Origin: JANNMJ01 sp031397815
Lineage (GTDB): Bacteria > Bacteroidota > Bacteroidia > Cytophagales > Hymenobacteraceae
DNA length: 64,000 nt
Direction: 5' to 3'
NCBI GenBank assembly: GCA_031397815.1
Contig: JANNMJ010000168.1
Coordinates: forward strand, 12,281-76,280
Shown: one piece after another, positions 1 through 8,141 of the stretch
How positions within the stretch are numbered: the first letter of the stretch is position 1
Layout: every line of letters starts with the position of its first letter
Notes under the pieces: model-generated
Databases searched by the model: none
What the model was told of the DNA's origin: nothing
What the model saw: the letters and a program-made list of their open reading frames with translations, nothing else
Translations under genes and position numbers: made by a program

Positions 1-252
1 GACACCGGGAGTCAGAAAAAGCCAGCCGCCCGTTCCCCGTCCGAGCAGCCATTTCCCCCCCGTTTCAGTCTGCCGGAGGGCGGTCATCGGCTGGTCGCTG
101 ATTTCCAATCTATCATTAGCCGTCGAACCAGAATTTCAACGCTAAACTGTCTTTTTTAATGATGAGCAGCTTAAATCAGGGTTTCCTGTTGAGGTATGGG
201 GTGGTGCGCGCCTTCGCGGACGGTTGCTCATTGAGCGTTAACGGTGCCTTCA

Positions 253-2058
253 ATGATTAAATTGATGCGTTCATTCTCTCGACCTAATGGCCGAGGGAAT
301 TTGATGGCCCTATTGATTGGGTTGATGCTTTGTGCCTCGCGGCCCGTCATCGCTCAGCGCACGCTGCTGTGGAATGACTTCTACAATCCGGGACCGCGAG
401 CGTGGTATTTCAACTCCGTGACCCGATTGAGAACCAACCGGTATTTGAGTGTTGGCTTCAGCGATACCCTCATTGTAAATAGTATTCGGCAGCGCCCAGG
501 GCTATTGATTACTGATAGCTTGGGGCAACCTACCCGCCAATTGGTGCTGAGTACTATCAATGCCGGACAGGCGTGGGGAGCCGTTTCCGATAGACAGGGA
601 GGAGCCTACATCACCGCTTTTCTGGTGTCCGGTTCCTCTACTATCGGCTATCAGCTTTTGCGGCTCGACTCAACCGGAAATATTAATTGGCGGCGCCAAA
701 TCCCTTACCCTTACGTAAGCTTTAAGCCTACCGCAACGCAACCTCTACCAGATGGTTATCAGTTGATTGGCACGCGCTATATCCCTCGGCCGGGTATGTC
801 TTCTGGGCAGCGCGCCGAGGTCGTGCAGTACGACGCGCGTGGACAAATCCAATGGTCGCAGGTGTTTGGGGGGAAATATGCCTACGCTTATGCAGCAGCG
901 CCAATGCCGAACGGCTCGACGGCGGTGTTGTCGGAGCAATATGTCGATCAGCCGGGGTATCCGTATGAATTTGTCTCTGACCACTTCGTTAACTATTTCT
1001 CTGCCTACGGCGATTCGCTCGGCCGCGCCCGCATAGGCTGGCCGGGCTACCGCGACGTGGGGAACTCAATCATCGCCACCACCGACGGAGGCGTGGCATT
1101 CGTTGGCTACCGCTACGCGCAGAACAACGCGCCCCGCGAAGGCGTCTTTATTAAGCTTGATTCTTTGGGGCGGCGCGAGTGGTATTATCTGCTCGTTTCT
1201 TCGCAGGGAAGCAACTCTTTTGGCGCCGAACTCAAGGGTGTTCAGGAGATTGCCAGTGGGCATTTTGTCGTAATGGGGCGCGATTATTTTGCTCCGATGA
1301 TGATGATGATCGCTCCACCTACTACACCCGCCGACAGCGTCGGGCGGGTGCTCTGGCAGCATATCACCGCTCCGCGCACCCTTCCTAATGACTGGGTATA
1401 TGAACCCGGTGGTACGGCGTATTTAAGTGGGTACGGCTACCGCACTAACGGCCCGCAAGAATCCGACGGCGCCGCCCAACGCTGGAGCGGCCTGCCGCGC
1501 CCCGTTCAGCCCGACCTCTGCGCCCGCCCGCCGGTCTTCGGGCAGGCGCCCACCCACGGCCCGTTCGTGGGCAGCACAATGAGCTTCTCCCTCGACCCGC
1601 TCACTACCCAACCCGGCCCGCGCTACGGGGCGGTAAACCTGGTGCGCTGGGAGTGGGGCGACGGCACCCCCGCCGACACGGGCTGGACCGTGAGCCACAC
1701 CTTCACCTCGCCCACCCCGGTGCGGGTGCGGGTGTGCGCTACCAACAACCTCTGGTGCCAAACCTGCGTCGATCTCTATCCCCTCGGCCCGCTCAGCGCG
1801 CGCGAAGAGCGCGAAGAATTGGCCGCCAGCCTGAGCATCTTCCCCAACCCGAGCGCGACGGGCGTCTTCACCGTGCGGGCCACCACCGCGCCCGGCGCCC
1901 ACCTCACCGTCACCGACGCGGTAGGGCGCCAAGTGTGTCAAGGCCCCGCCACCGGCCCCGAAACGCGGCTCGACCTGAGCCACCAACCCGCCGGGCTATA
2001 CGGGCTGCGCCTGACGTGGCCCGACGGGCGGACAGTGACGAAGAAGCTGGTGCGGTAG
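253..2058 (+). CDS. T9SS type A sorting-domain secreted protein
   Basis: Secreted surface or extracellular protein of about 600 residues. The ATG at 253 (or an in-frame ATG at 304) gives a signal peptide ending near ASRPVIAQ; a GTG at 244 is also in frame. The body has repeated strand-rich segments of the type LDSTGNINWRRQ and DGGVAFVGYRY, resembling a beta-propeller. A PKD-like module (VRWEWGDGTPADTGW) lies around residues 460-500. The last ~75 residues are a type A sorting domain (FPNPSATGVF, then AGLYGLRLTWPDG and a basic end KKLVR), which directs export by the type IX system and removal of the domain. It is a full-length paralogue of the gene at 33683-35509. The biological target is unknown. 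Confidence 0.85.
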   Translation: MIKLMRSFSRPNGRGNLMALLIGLMLCASRPVIAQRTLLWNDFYNPGPRAWYFNSVTRLRTNRYLSVGFSDTLIVNSIRQRPGLLITDSLGQPTRQLVLSTINAGQAWGAVSDRQGGAYITAFLVSGSSTIGYQLLRLDSTGNINWRRQIPYPYVSFKPTATQPLPDGYQLIGTRYIPRPGMSSGQRAEVVQYDARGQIQWSQVFGGKYAYAYAAAPMPNGSTAVLSEQYVDQPGYPYEFVSDHFVNYFSAYGDSLGRARIGWPGYRDVGNSIIATTDGGVAFVGYRYAQNNAPREGVFIKLDSLGRREWYYLLVSSQGSNSFGAELKGVQEIASGHFVVMGRDYFAPMMMMIAPPTTPADSVGRVLWQHITAPRTLPNDWVYEPGGTAYLSGYGYRTNGPQESDGAAQRWSGLPRPVQPDLCARPPVFGQAPTHGPFVGSTMSFSLDPLTTQPGPRYGAVNLVRWEWGDGTPADTGWTVSHTFTSPTPVRVRVCATNNLWCQTCVDLYPLGPLSAREEREELAASLSIFPNPSATGVFTVRATTAPGAHLTVTDAVGRQVCQGPATGPETRLDLSHQPAGLYGLRLTWPDGRTVTKKLVR

Positions 2059-2175
2059 CTAGAGCAAAACTCCCCGCCCCGGAGGGGAGGGGTGGCCGGA
2101 ACGGCCGGGGTGGGGGGACACGCAGATACAGCTCGCCATGACGGTTAACCCGCCGGAACTGTCCTTTCCATAGTG
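2059..2175. repeat. GC-rich palindromic intergenic segment
   Basis: Right after the stop codon the DNA contains CCCCGCCCCGGAGGGG followed by a second fold around GGCCGGAACGGCC and GGGGTGGGG. It resembles the CCCC/GGGG palindromes at 2453-2506 and, more distantly, those at 31353, 55508 and 57171. It may end transcription of the upstream gene, but no clear T-run follows. Confidence 0.4.
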
Positions 2176-2343
2176 GGAATTGCCGTTTCCATGCATGGAA
2201 TCGCCGATGTCAGCCATGGAAATGCCGATTCCATGCATGGAATCGGCAAGTTCATGCATGGAATTGCCGTTTCCATGCATGGAATCGCTAAAGTGTTCAA
2301 AGGAATCGGCGATTCCTTGAATGGAATCGCCGATTCCTTTGAA
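2176..2343. repeat. 21-bp tandem repeat array (8 units)
   Basis: Eight contiguous 21-bp units begin at 2176, 2197, 2218, 2239, 2260, 2281, 2302 and 2323. The unit starts GGAATCG, has a centre of C or G, continues CGATTCC and ends ATGCAT in its best copies. GGAATCG/CGATTCC is a near-perfect inverted repeat inside each unit, and ATGCAT is itself a palindrome. A decayed ninth unit follows. Since 21 is divisible by 3, all frames tend to stay open. One plus-strand frame reads as heptads such as MHGIAVS and ends in KFRNF at 2370. No ribosome site or promoter argues for translation. No CRISPR-like spacers are present. Confidence 0.9.
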
Positions 2344-2370
2344 AATTTTGATAAGTTTCGCAATTTTTAG

Positions 2371-2631
2371 GTCGATTCGCTGCGAATGTTAGCGATTTGG
2401 GCTTGACAGGATGGACTGGGGCGTCGCTCAACCGCGTTGCCGTAACCGCCATCCCCACCCCGCCCCTTCGGGGCACCCCTCCCCCTTCGGGGTTGGGGAA
2501 TTTGGTTGGGGTTTTTCTCCTTGTTACTGCTTCAATCTCGGGCGCGGTTTCGTGCGTATGCGGTGCCGGCCCGACCTTCGTAACCGGAGCGTGGGCCCGC
2601 GCACCGCCCGCCCTACCGATTCCGCTCTCCT
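2371..2631. other. Intergenic region with CCCC/GGGG palindromes
   Basis: No gene is seen here. Around 2453-2506 there are CCCCACCCC, CCCCTTCGGGG and CCCCCTTCGGGG hairpin motifs, similar to the segment at 2059-2175. The remainder, up to the start of the ABC transporter, shows nothing recognisable, and no clear promoter was found. Confidence 0.5.
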
Positions 2632-4422
2632 TTGGCATCTCCTCTCGCTTCCCTTAACCGTTACCTCTGGAAGTACCGCACCCGGCTGATTCTGGGGTCG
2701 GTCTTCGTGGCGGCGTCGAATCTGCTGGCAATTATTCCGGCGCAGCTCGTTCGGCATTCGTTCGATTTGGTCCGCGAAGGCATCTCGCTGCATCAGCTTT
2801 ATGGCGGCACGGTGGCGCAGGACAGCATTTACGGCGTGTTTGCGCGCAACATCGTGTTCTACGGCGGCCTGATTGTGGTGCTGGCGGTGGCGCGCGGGGT
2901 GCTGCTGTTTTTTATGCGTCAGACCATCATCGTGATGAGTCGGCTGATTGAAAACGACCTCAAAAACGAGATTTACGACCATTACCAGAGCCTGCCGCTC
3001 GCGTTCTACCGCCGCAACGCCACCGGCGACCTCATGAACCGCATCTCCGAAGACGTCGGGCGCGTGCGGATGTACCTCGGCCCGGCCATCATGTACGGCA
3101 TCAACCTGGTGCTGCTGTTCGTGATGGTGATTCCGTATATGCTCAGCGAAAGCGTGACGCTCACGCTCTGGACGCTCGCGCCGCTCCCGATTCTGTCGGT
3201 GAGCATTTACTACGTCAACACCGTCATCGAGCGGAAATCGGATGAGATTCAGCGGTCGCTTTCCGAGCTGACGACGTATGTGCAGGAAGCGTTTTCGGGG
3301 ATTCGGGTGCTGAAATCGTTCGTCCGCGAGGCCGATAATCACCTCAAGTTTGGCGTCGCTTCGGATACGTATAAGGACCGCTCGCTGGAGCTGAACTTCG
3401 TGAATGCGCTGTTTTTCCCGCTGGTGCTGTTTCTGATTGGGCTGAGCCAGATCATCACCGTCTGGATTGGCGGGCGCGAGGTGTTGGCCGGTGCCCTCAC
3501 GCCGGGCAACATCGCCGAGTTCCTGATTTACGTCAATATGCTGACGTGGCCCGTCACGGCCCTCGGCTGGACGACGAGCCTCGTGCAGCGCGCCGCCGCT
3601 TCCCAAGCGCGCATCAACGAGTTTCTGGATACGAAATCGGACCTGATTTCCCGCGAAAACATCCGCCGCGACATCGCCGGGGATATCGTCTTCGAGAACG
3701 TCTCGTTCACCTACCCCGACACCGGCATTCAGGCGCTGCGCGACGTCAGCTTCCGCATCCCCGCCGGGCAAACCCTCGCCGTCATCGGCAACACCGGCTC
3801 CGGCAAAAGCACCCTCGCGACGGTGCTGTGCCGCCTCTACGACGTCCAGCAGGGCAGCATCACCCTCGACGGCATCGACGTGCGCGATTACGCCATCGAC
3901 TCGCTCCGGAGCCAGATTGGGTACGTGCCGCAGGACGTTTTCCTGTTTTCCGATACCGTGCGCGGCAACATCGCCTTCGGCCTCGACCGCGCCACCGACG
4001 CGCAAGTCCGGCAAGCAGCGCAGGACGCCGACGTCCTCGCGAACATCGACGCCTTCCCGGACGGCTTCCAGACCAAAGTCGGCGAGCGCGGCATTACGCT
4101 TTCCGGCGGCCAGAAACAGCGCGTCAGCATTGCGCGGGCGCTCATCAAGGAGCCGCGCATCCTCATCCTCGACGATTCGCTCTCCGCCGTCGATACCCGC
4201 ACCGAGTACACCATCCTCGAAAACCTGCGCCGCGTGATGCGCGGGCGTACGAGCCTCATCATCAGTCACCGCGTCTCAGCCGTCAAGCTCGCCGACCACA
4301 TCCTCGTCCTCGACGACGGCATCGTCGTGCAGCAAGGCACCCACGCCGCCCTGCTAGCCGAAACCGGCGGCGTGTACCGCACCCTGTATGACCGGCAATT
4401 GCAGACTGAGCCGGAGCAGTAG
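2632..4422 (+). CDS. ABC transporter, fused permease and ATPase (MsbA-like)
   Basis: Half-transporter of about 596 residues that would work as a homodimer in the inner membrane, exporting a lipid, peptide or drug. The N-terminal half has six predicted membrane spans (for example ILGSVFVAASNLLAIIPAQL and the spans near residues 75-95, 155-175 and 255-285). The C-terminal half is a complete nucleotide-binding domain: Walker A GNTGSGKST, Q-loop YVPQDVFLFSD, signature LSGGQ, Walker B ILILDDSLSAVD, H-loop SHR. The start is a TTG at 2632 giving MASPLASLNRYLWKYR; no in-frame ATG near it fits better. The substrate cannot be told from the sequence. It stands alone, so homodimer assembly is an inference. 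Confidence 0.9.
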   Translation: MASPLASLNRYLWKYRTRLILGSVFVAASNLLAIIPAQLVRHSFDLVREGISLHQLYGGTVAQDSIYGVFARNIVFYGGLIVVLAVARGVLLFFMRQTIIVMSRLIENDLKNEIYDHYQSLPLAFYRRNATGDLMNRISEDVGRVRMYLGPAIMYGINLVLLFVMVIPYMLSESVTLTLWTLAPLPILSVSIYYVNTVIERKSDEIQRSLSELTTYVQEAFSGIRVLKSFVREADNHLKFGVASDTYKDRSLELNFVNALFFPLVLFLIGLSQIITVWIGGREVLAGALTPGNIAEFLIYVNMLTWPVTALGWTTSLVQRAAASQARINEFLDTKSDLISRENIRRDIAGDIVFENVSFTYPDTGIQALRDVSFRIPAGQTLAVIGNTGSGKSTLATVLCRLYDVQQGSITLDGIDVRDYAIDSLRSQIGYVPQDVFLFSDTVRGNIAFGLDRATDAQVRQAAQDADVLANIDAFPDGFQTKVGERGITLSGGQKQRVSIARALIKEPRILILDDSLSAVDTRTEYTILENLRRVMRGRTSLIISHRVSAVKLADHILVLDDGIVVQQGTHAALLAETGGVYRTLYDRQLQTEPEQ

Positions 4423-4525
4423 GGGGTTGAGGTTGAACCGGTTGTTGGGGATAAGCCGTTAACTTTCGGTCACCTGCCGTTCATCCATTCAGCCTTTCTT
4501 TCGACCCACAGCCCACTTACCGACT

Positions 4526-4774
4526 ATGCTCGCTGCCACTGAGGCCCGCTTACTGGAACGCTATCTCATGAGCTTGCGCCGATTGAGTACGGAAGCTCAA
4601 CAGGAGTTCGTAACGCGCCTGACCGAATCGCTCCGAAAAGGGACAAGCCCTTCCAATAAACCCGAGCCAACGCCGAAGACGATGCTCGACTTTGCTGGCA
4701 TCTGGCAGAACGACCCCGAGGCCGATAGCATCGAAACGGCTATCCGTGAAGGGCGTTCTGCGCGGGCTTGGTAA
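4526..4774 (+). CDS. Small antitoxin-like protein, toxin partner absent
   Basis: An 82-residue protein starting at ATG 4526. The N-terminal half is basic and helical (EARLLERYLMSLRRLS), compatible with a DNA-binding or dimerising segment. The C-terminal part FAGIWQNDPEADSIETAIRE resembles the toxin-neutralising tail of VapB-type antitoxins that precede a PIN-domain VapC gene. Here the gene stops at 4774 and only a repeat cluster follows; no PIN-domain reading frame (DTN...D) is visible in the next 450 bases. It may be an orphan antitoxin, a remnant of a decayed pair, or an unrelated small protein. Family assignment is by resemblance only. Confidence 0.55.
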   Translation: MLAATEARLLERYLMSLRRLSTEAQQEFVTRLTESLRKGTSPSNKPEPTPKTMLDFAGIWQNDPEADSIETAIREGRSARAW

Positions 4775-5225
4775 ATAGCGCGAGTTACATCGACAAGAAA
4801 TCAAAAGGCGCGTCCCCGTTAGGGGACACCGTGCGGTAGCCGGGGGCAACGCCCCGGGTTCAACGCAAACCCCCTTTCGCGGCGTCCCCGTGAGGGGACA
4901 CCGTTCGGTAACTGCATTCCTATTTGGCCATCAACGGGCGTAATACCGAACGGTATCCCCTGACGGGGACAACCATTCACATCGTCATTTCAACCGGGGG
5001 CGCTGCCCCCGGCTACCGAACGGTGTCCCCTAACGGGGACGCCCCGACTTGATTGGTTTTCCGTCAAACACTCCTATACGTTAACTCTTTCCCCCGGAAC
5101 AATCACCCCCACTGGCACGGTAATAGGGTCGGCGGGGCACGGCGTGCGGCTTTTTCGGTATCTTTCGTACCGTAAAGTGCCCGCCGGGCTGCCTTTGTCG
5201 TTTACCCGTTTAGCGTTTTTTGCCG
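4775..5225. other. 450-base intergenic region holding hairpin repeats
   Basis: No gene is seen between the antitoxin-like gene and the TonB_C protein. The left half is filled by the four-copy repeat listed separately at 4810-5042. Near 5159 a sequence TATCTTTC differs by one base from the Bacteroidota -7 box and could serve the gene starting at 5226. Confidence 0.6.
4810..5042. repeat. Four-copy interspersed hairpin repeat in head-to-head arrangement
   Basis: Two direct copies (4810-4858 and 4882-4910) and two inverted copies (4944-4970 and 4993-5042) of one element. The element reads GTCCCCGTTAGGGGAC, then ACCGTTCGGTAGCC, then in the full copies a GGGGGC...GCCCCC hairpin. Copies 1 and 4 are full length, copies 2 and 3 are shortened. 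The whole block is therefore one large palindrome about 230 bases long with its centre near 4927. No coding potential is seen. It looks like a REP/BIME-type intergenic element. Confidence 0.85.
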
Positions 5226-6101
5226 ATGATGATGCTCTCCCCGCTCCGCCGCCTTTGCCTGCTCACTTTCTTTGGAAGCCTGACGCTGCCGCCCGCGCTG
5301 GCGCAAGCGCAGAAACCGCCGAAGCTGGTCGCCCCGAAGGAAGACCCGAATCGCATCTTCGACGCCCTCGCCGAACCGGCGCAGCCGGTGGGCGGCACGG
5401 AAGCATTCAGCCGCTACCTCGACGATCACCTCAATTACCCGACCCGCGCCCTCGAAAAGCGTATTCAGGGGACTGATTCGGTGACGTTTGTGGTCGAGAA
5501 GAACGGGACACTCTCGAACGTAACGCTCCTCAAAAGCTTCGACCCCGATTGCGACGCTGAGGCGCTGCGCGTGGTGAAGGCTGGACCGAAATGGAAGCCC
5601 GGCAAGCACCGTGGGCAGCCCGCCCGGCAGCGGATTACAATTCCCATCGTCTTCGCGCTGGCCCCCGCGACGGGGCAGGCGCTGCGGGGCGATTCGGCTA
5701 CTATCCCGGCCGCCGCGCGCCCCGGCGCCCCCGCCAACTCGCCGACGGTCATTACCAACACGCCCATTGGGACGCCCTCGACCGACGGCCTCAAGCTCGT
5801 GCAGCCTGAGAAAGGCGCGCAGCCGGTCGGCGGGACCGATGCGTTTTTTGCTTGGGTGCAGAAGAATATTCAGTACCCGGAAGCCGCCAAGCGGCAGCAG
5901 CTCGAAGGGAAGGTGCGTGTGGAATTCACGATTGAGCCCGACGGCTCGCTCACCAACGTGAAGGCGATGAACCACTTGGCGGGCGGACTGGAGCAGGAAG
6001 CGATTCGGATTATTAAATCGGCGCCGAAATGGGAGCCTGCGACGTATCAAGGGCAGCCGATGCGGCAGAAGATGATTGTCCCGGTGATTTTTCAGCTTTA
6101 G
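5226..6101 (+). CDS. Periplasmic protein with two TonB C-terminal domains
   Basis: A 291-residue protein with an N-terminal signal peptide (LCLLTFFGSLTLPPALAQAQ) and two copies of the TonB C-terminal fold. Copy 1 (about residues 50-140) contains QPVGGTEAFSRYLDDHLNYP; copy 2 (about 198-291) contains QPVGGTDAFFAWVQKNIQYP. Each has the VEFTIEPDGSLTNV-type strand and the terminal PxxxP-like strand. There is no long proline-rich spanner and only one hydrophobic N-terminal segment, so it is probably not a classical TonB. It may be a periplasmic partner of TonB-dependent receptors or an unrelated user of the fold. The ATG at 5226 is the first of three in a row. Confidence 0.85.
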   Translation: MMMLSPLRRLCLLTFFGSLTLPPALAQAQKPPKLVAPKEDPNRIFDALAEPAQPVGGTEAFSRYLDDHLNYPTRALEKRIQGTDSVTFVVEKNGTLSNVTLLKSFDPDCDAEALRVVKAGPKWKPGKHRGQPARQRITIPIVFALAPATGQALRGDSATIPAAARPGAPANSPTVITNTPIGTPSTDGLKLVQPEKGAQPVGGTDAFFAWVQKNIQYPEAAKRQQLEGKVRVEFTIEPDGSLTNVKAMNHLAGGLEQEAIRIIKSAPKWEPATYQGQPMRQKMIVPVIFQL

Positions 6102-6194
6102 AAGCGCTCGGCAGGCAATTTTGGCAGCCGCTCGGCCGTCTATCCTCGTGCGCCGCTTTGGGCGCCGCCGTCTCTTCACTCAACGCCTTTCCCT

Positions 6195-7796
6195 GTGTCG
6201 CTTTTCGCCGATTACGAGCCTTCTGCGCTGGTGCAGCCCAACCCGCCCGCGCCCGACCCCACAGCCCTGATGTGGCCGCGTCAGGCGGAGTTTCAGCAGG
6301 CGGCGCAGTTCAACGCGCAAACCATTTTCGATGAGCTCGACGAGAGCCTTCAGCCCGTCGTGTACCTGTTGGGGGTGCTGATGGACGAAGCCGCCGCGCC
6401 CGGTCGGCCGCTGGTGTGCGTGGAGCCGTCGGAGCTAGCGCTGAGCGATGAGCTGGTGGTGGCCATCGGCACCCGCGATGCGTATCTGCAACGCCTGCGC
6501 GAAGCCGATACGATGCTCACCGTGCTGCCCGACCCCGAGGCCGTCGGCCCGACCGTGCTGGAAACCGAGGTTGACCGCGAGCGGCGCTTCTCCACCGGCT
6601 TGCGGGCGGCGCTGCAAGAGCTACTCGCCGTCCATCACGACCAGCACGACGATGTCATCTCGTTCTGCTCGCGGCCGGTGCCCGTGACGGGCGGTTACCG
6701 CGTGAGTACGGTGTTGCAGCTTCAGGGCCGGGCGTACCGGTCGCACCCGACCATCATTCCGCCCGACGAATCGGCCGGAGATTCTAACGACCGCCTCGCC
6801 ACATCGCTCCTCGATGCGGCGGTGTTTCGGTTTTTGGTCGAGCACCGCAAGCGTCTCCTCGCGCCCGACCCCGGCCTCGGCATGCTCGCCCGGCACCACG
6901 ACCCCGATGAGCTGCTGCGCGCCGCCGGACGGTATTTCATGGACACGCCCGCCCGCCTCATCAACCCCGAAAAGGCGTTGCTGCGGCTGTTCAGCGTGTG
7001 CAACACGCTCTCGTCGCTGCGGTATGAGGGGAACGACTCGCGCGGCGGCATGCTCCTCTCGCGGCGGGGGCACCCGAACGTGGAGATGCTGCTCGTGCTG
7101 ACGCGCCCGGTGCAACTCTCGGATTATCCGGCGGTGCGGAAGCTGCTCGAAATGAGCAACGAAGACATCAGCCTCCTCTGCGACACCGACGTCATCTACG
7201 GCCTCGGGCGCCCGACGGGTTCTTACGAAGCCGTGCGCCACGACCTGTTTTCCGTCGCTTTCACGCAGCATTTCCACTGGGATTTGCTCCACGGCGGGCG
7301 CGTGCTGATGCACGTAGCGTACGGTCAGCCGACGCTGCCGAAGCAACGCGTAAACCGCCTCAACTTCCGTCGCGCCCTGGAGCGCGTGTTCAAGCTCCGC
7401 GACGGCGCGCAGGCCGAGCGCCTCTGGGAAGTGGTGCAGGAAGCCGCCCGCCAAAAGCGCGGGACGATGGTCGTCATCACCACCGAAGCCCGCGCCGAAG
7501 CCGAGCGCCTCCGCACGCAAAGCACGCTCCTCGAACCGGTGCTGCCCACCACGCTTCTCACCCGCCTCGTCACCTCCATCGACGGCGCCCTCCTCCTCGA
7601 CCCCGAAGGCTTCTGCCACGCCGTAGGCGTCATTCTGGACGGAAAATCGCGCCCCGACCGCGGCACGCCCACACGCGGCGCCCGCTACAACTCCGCCGTG
7701 CGGTACGTGGAGTCGTCGCCTTTCCCGTGTCTGGCCGTGGTGGTTTCCGAAGACGGAATGGTCGATATCGTCACAAGGAAGAAGACAGAGGATTAG
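6195..7796 (+). CDS. DisA_N-type diadenylate cyclase-like protein with N-terminal sensor region
   Basis: A 533-residue protein, GTG start at 6195. The C-terminal ~90 residues match the DAC (DisA_N) fold that makes cyclic di-AMP from two ATP: SIDGALLLDPEG around residue 460 corresponds to the DGA motif, RGARYNSAVRY around residue 493 sits where the RHR motif lies, followed by LAVVVSEDGMVDIV. The ~440 residues before it form a large soluble region with no membrane spans, reminiscent of the DACN-type sensor proteins of Bacteroidota. The second motif has R-Y-N instead of R-H-R, so activity is not certain. No c-di-AMP phosphodiesterase is nearby. Confidence 0.7.
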   Translation: MSLFADYEPSALVQPNPPAPDPTALMWPRQAEFQQAAQFNAQTIFDELDESLQPVVYLLGVLMDEAAAPGRPLVCVEPSELALSDELVVAIGTRDAYLQRLREADTMLTVLPDPEAVGPTVLETEVDRERRFSTGLRAALQELLAVHHDQHDDVISFCSRPVPVTGGYRVSTVLQLQGRAYRSHPTIIPPDESAGDSNDRLATSLLDAAVFRFLVEHRKRLLAPDPGLGMLARHHDPDELLRAAGRYFMDTPARLINPEKALLRLFSVCNTLSSLRYEGNDSRGGMLLSRRGHPNVEMLLVLTRPVQLSDYPAVRKLLEMSNEDISLLCDTDVIYGLGRPTGSYEAVRHDLFSVAFTQHFHWDLLHGGRVLMHVAYGQPTLPKQRVNRLNFRRALERVFKLRDGAQAERLWEVVQEAARQKRGTMVVITTEARAEAERLRTQSTLLEPVLPTTLLTRLVTSIDGALLLDPEGFCHAVGVILDGKSRPDRGTPTRGARYNSAVRYVESSPFPCLAVVVSEDGMVDIVTRKKTED

Positions 7797-7805
7797 CGAG
7801 AGTCC

Positions 7806-7831
7806 GTAGGGGCGGGTCTTGTGCCCGCCCG
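7806..7831. repeat. GGGGCGGG...CCCGCCC hairpin, copy 1
   Basis: A 26-base inverted repeat, GTAGGGGCGGG then TCTTGTG then CCCGCCCG. A second copy with two base differences lies at 14351-14376, also just after a gene end. Both could act as intergenic hairpins or weak terminators. Confidence 0.7.
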
Positions 7832-7876
7832 AAACGCCTTATCGAACTACGTCTTCCCCCTCAAAATCAATCAAAA

Positions 7877-7913
7877 AAGAAGGCCCGTTACGCACTGCGT
7901 AACGGGCCTTCTT
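7877..7913 (-). terminator. Terminator of tRNA-Ala
   Basis: A perfect 17-bp stem (AAGAAGGCCCGTTACGC and its complement) with a 3-base loop. Read on the minus strand it ends in a T-run made by the A-run at 7873-7878. It sits directly downstream of the minus-strand tRNA-Ala gene. Confidence 0.9.
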
Positions 7914-7919
7914 CGTAAG

Positions 7920-7993
<74 letters not shown>

Positions 7994-8010
7994 GGGTGGT
8001 GATTATGTGA

Positions 8011-8018
8011 CAAAGGTA
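8011..8018 (-). promoter_or_regulatory. Promoter of tRNA-Ala
   Basis: Minus-strand TACCTTTG matches the Bacteroidota -7 consensus TAnnTTTG. A TTTG-type -33 element lies about 21 bases further upstream (complement of CAA at 8040-8042). The box is 18 bases before the tRNA 5' end. Confidence 0.7.
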
Positions 8019-8049
8019 AAGCGGCTACGCGCAAAGTGCCAAACAAAAA

Positions 8050-8089
8050 AACACCCGCCGACTTCGACAGAGCGAAGACGGCGGGTGTT
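8050..8089 (-). terminator. Terminator of the TonB-dependent receptor gene
   Basis: Inverted repeat ACACCCGCCG(A)CTTCG / CGAAG(A)CGGCGGGTGT with a short loop. On the minus strand it is followed by a T-run formed by the A-run at 8045-8050. It lies 53 bases past the receptor stop codon. Confidence 0.85.
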
Positions 8090-8141
8090 TCACGGGGCAG
8101 ATGACTGAGGGTCAGCGGCCGGTCAGGGGTGGGTGGTAGGG

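Noticed and set aside
2176..2343. CRISPR array or attachment-site cluster
   Set aside because: Contiguous units without spacers and no integrase gene nearby.
2524..4269. 581-codon frame antisense to the ABC transporter
   Set aside because: Low-complexity Ala/Arg/His product; the ABC transporter with all motifs occupies the same bases.
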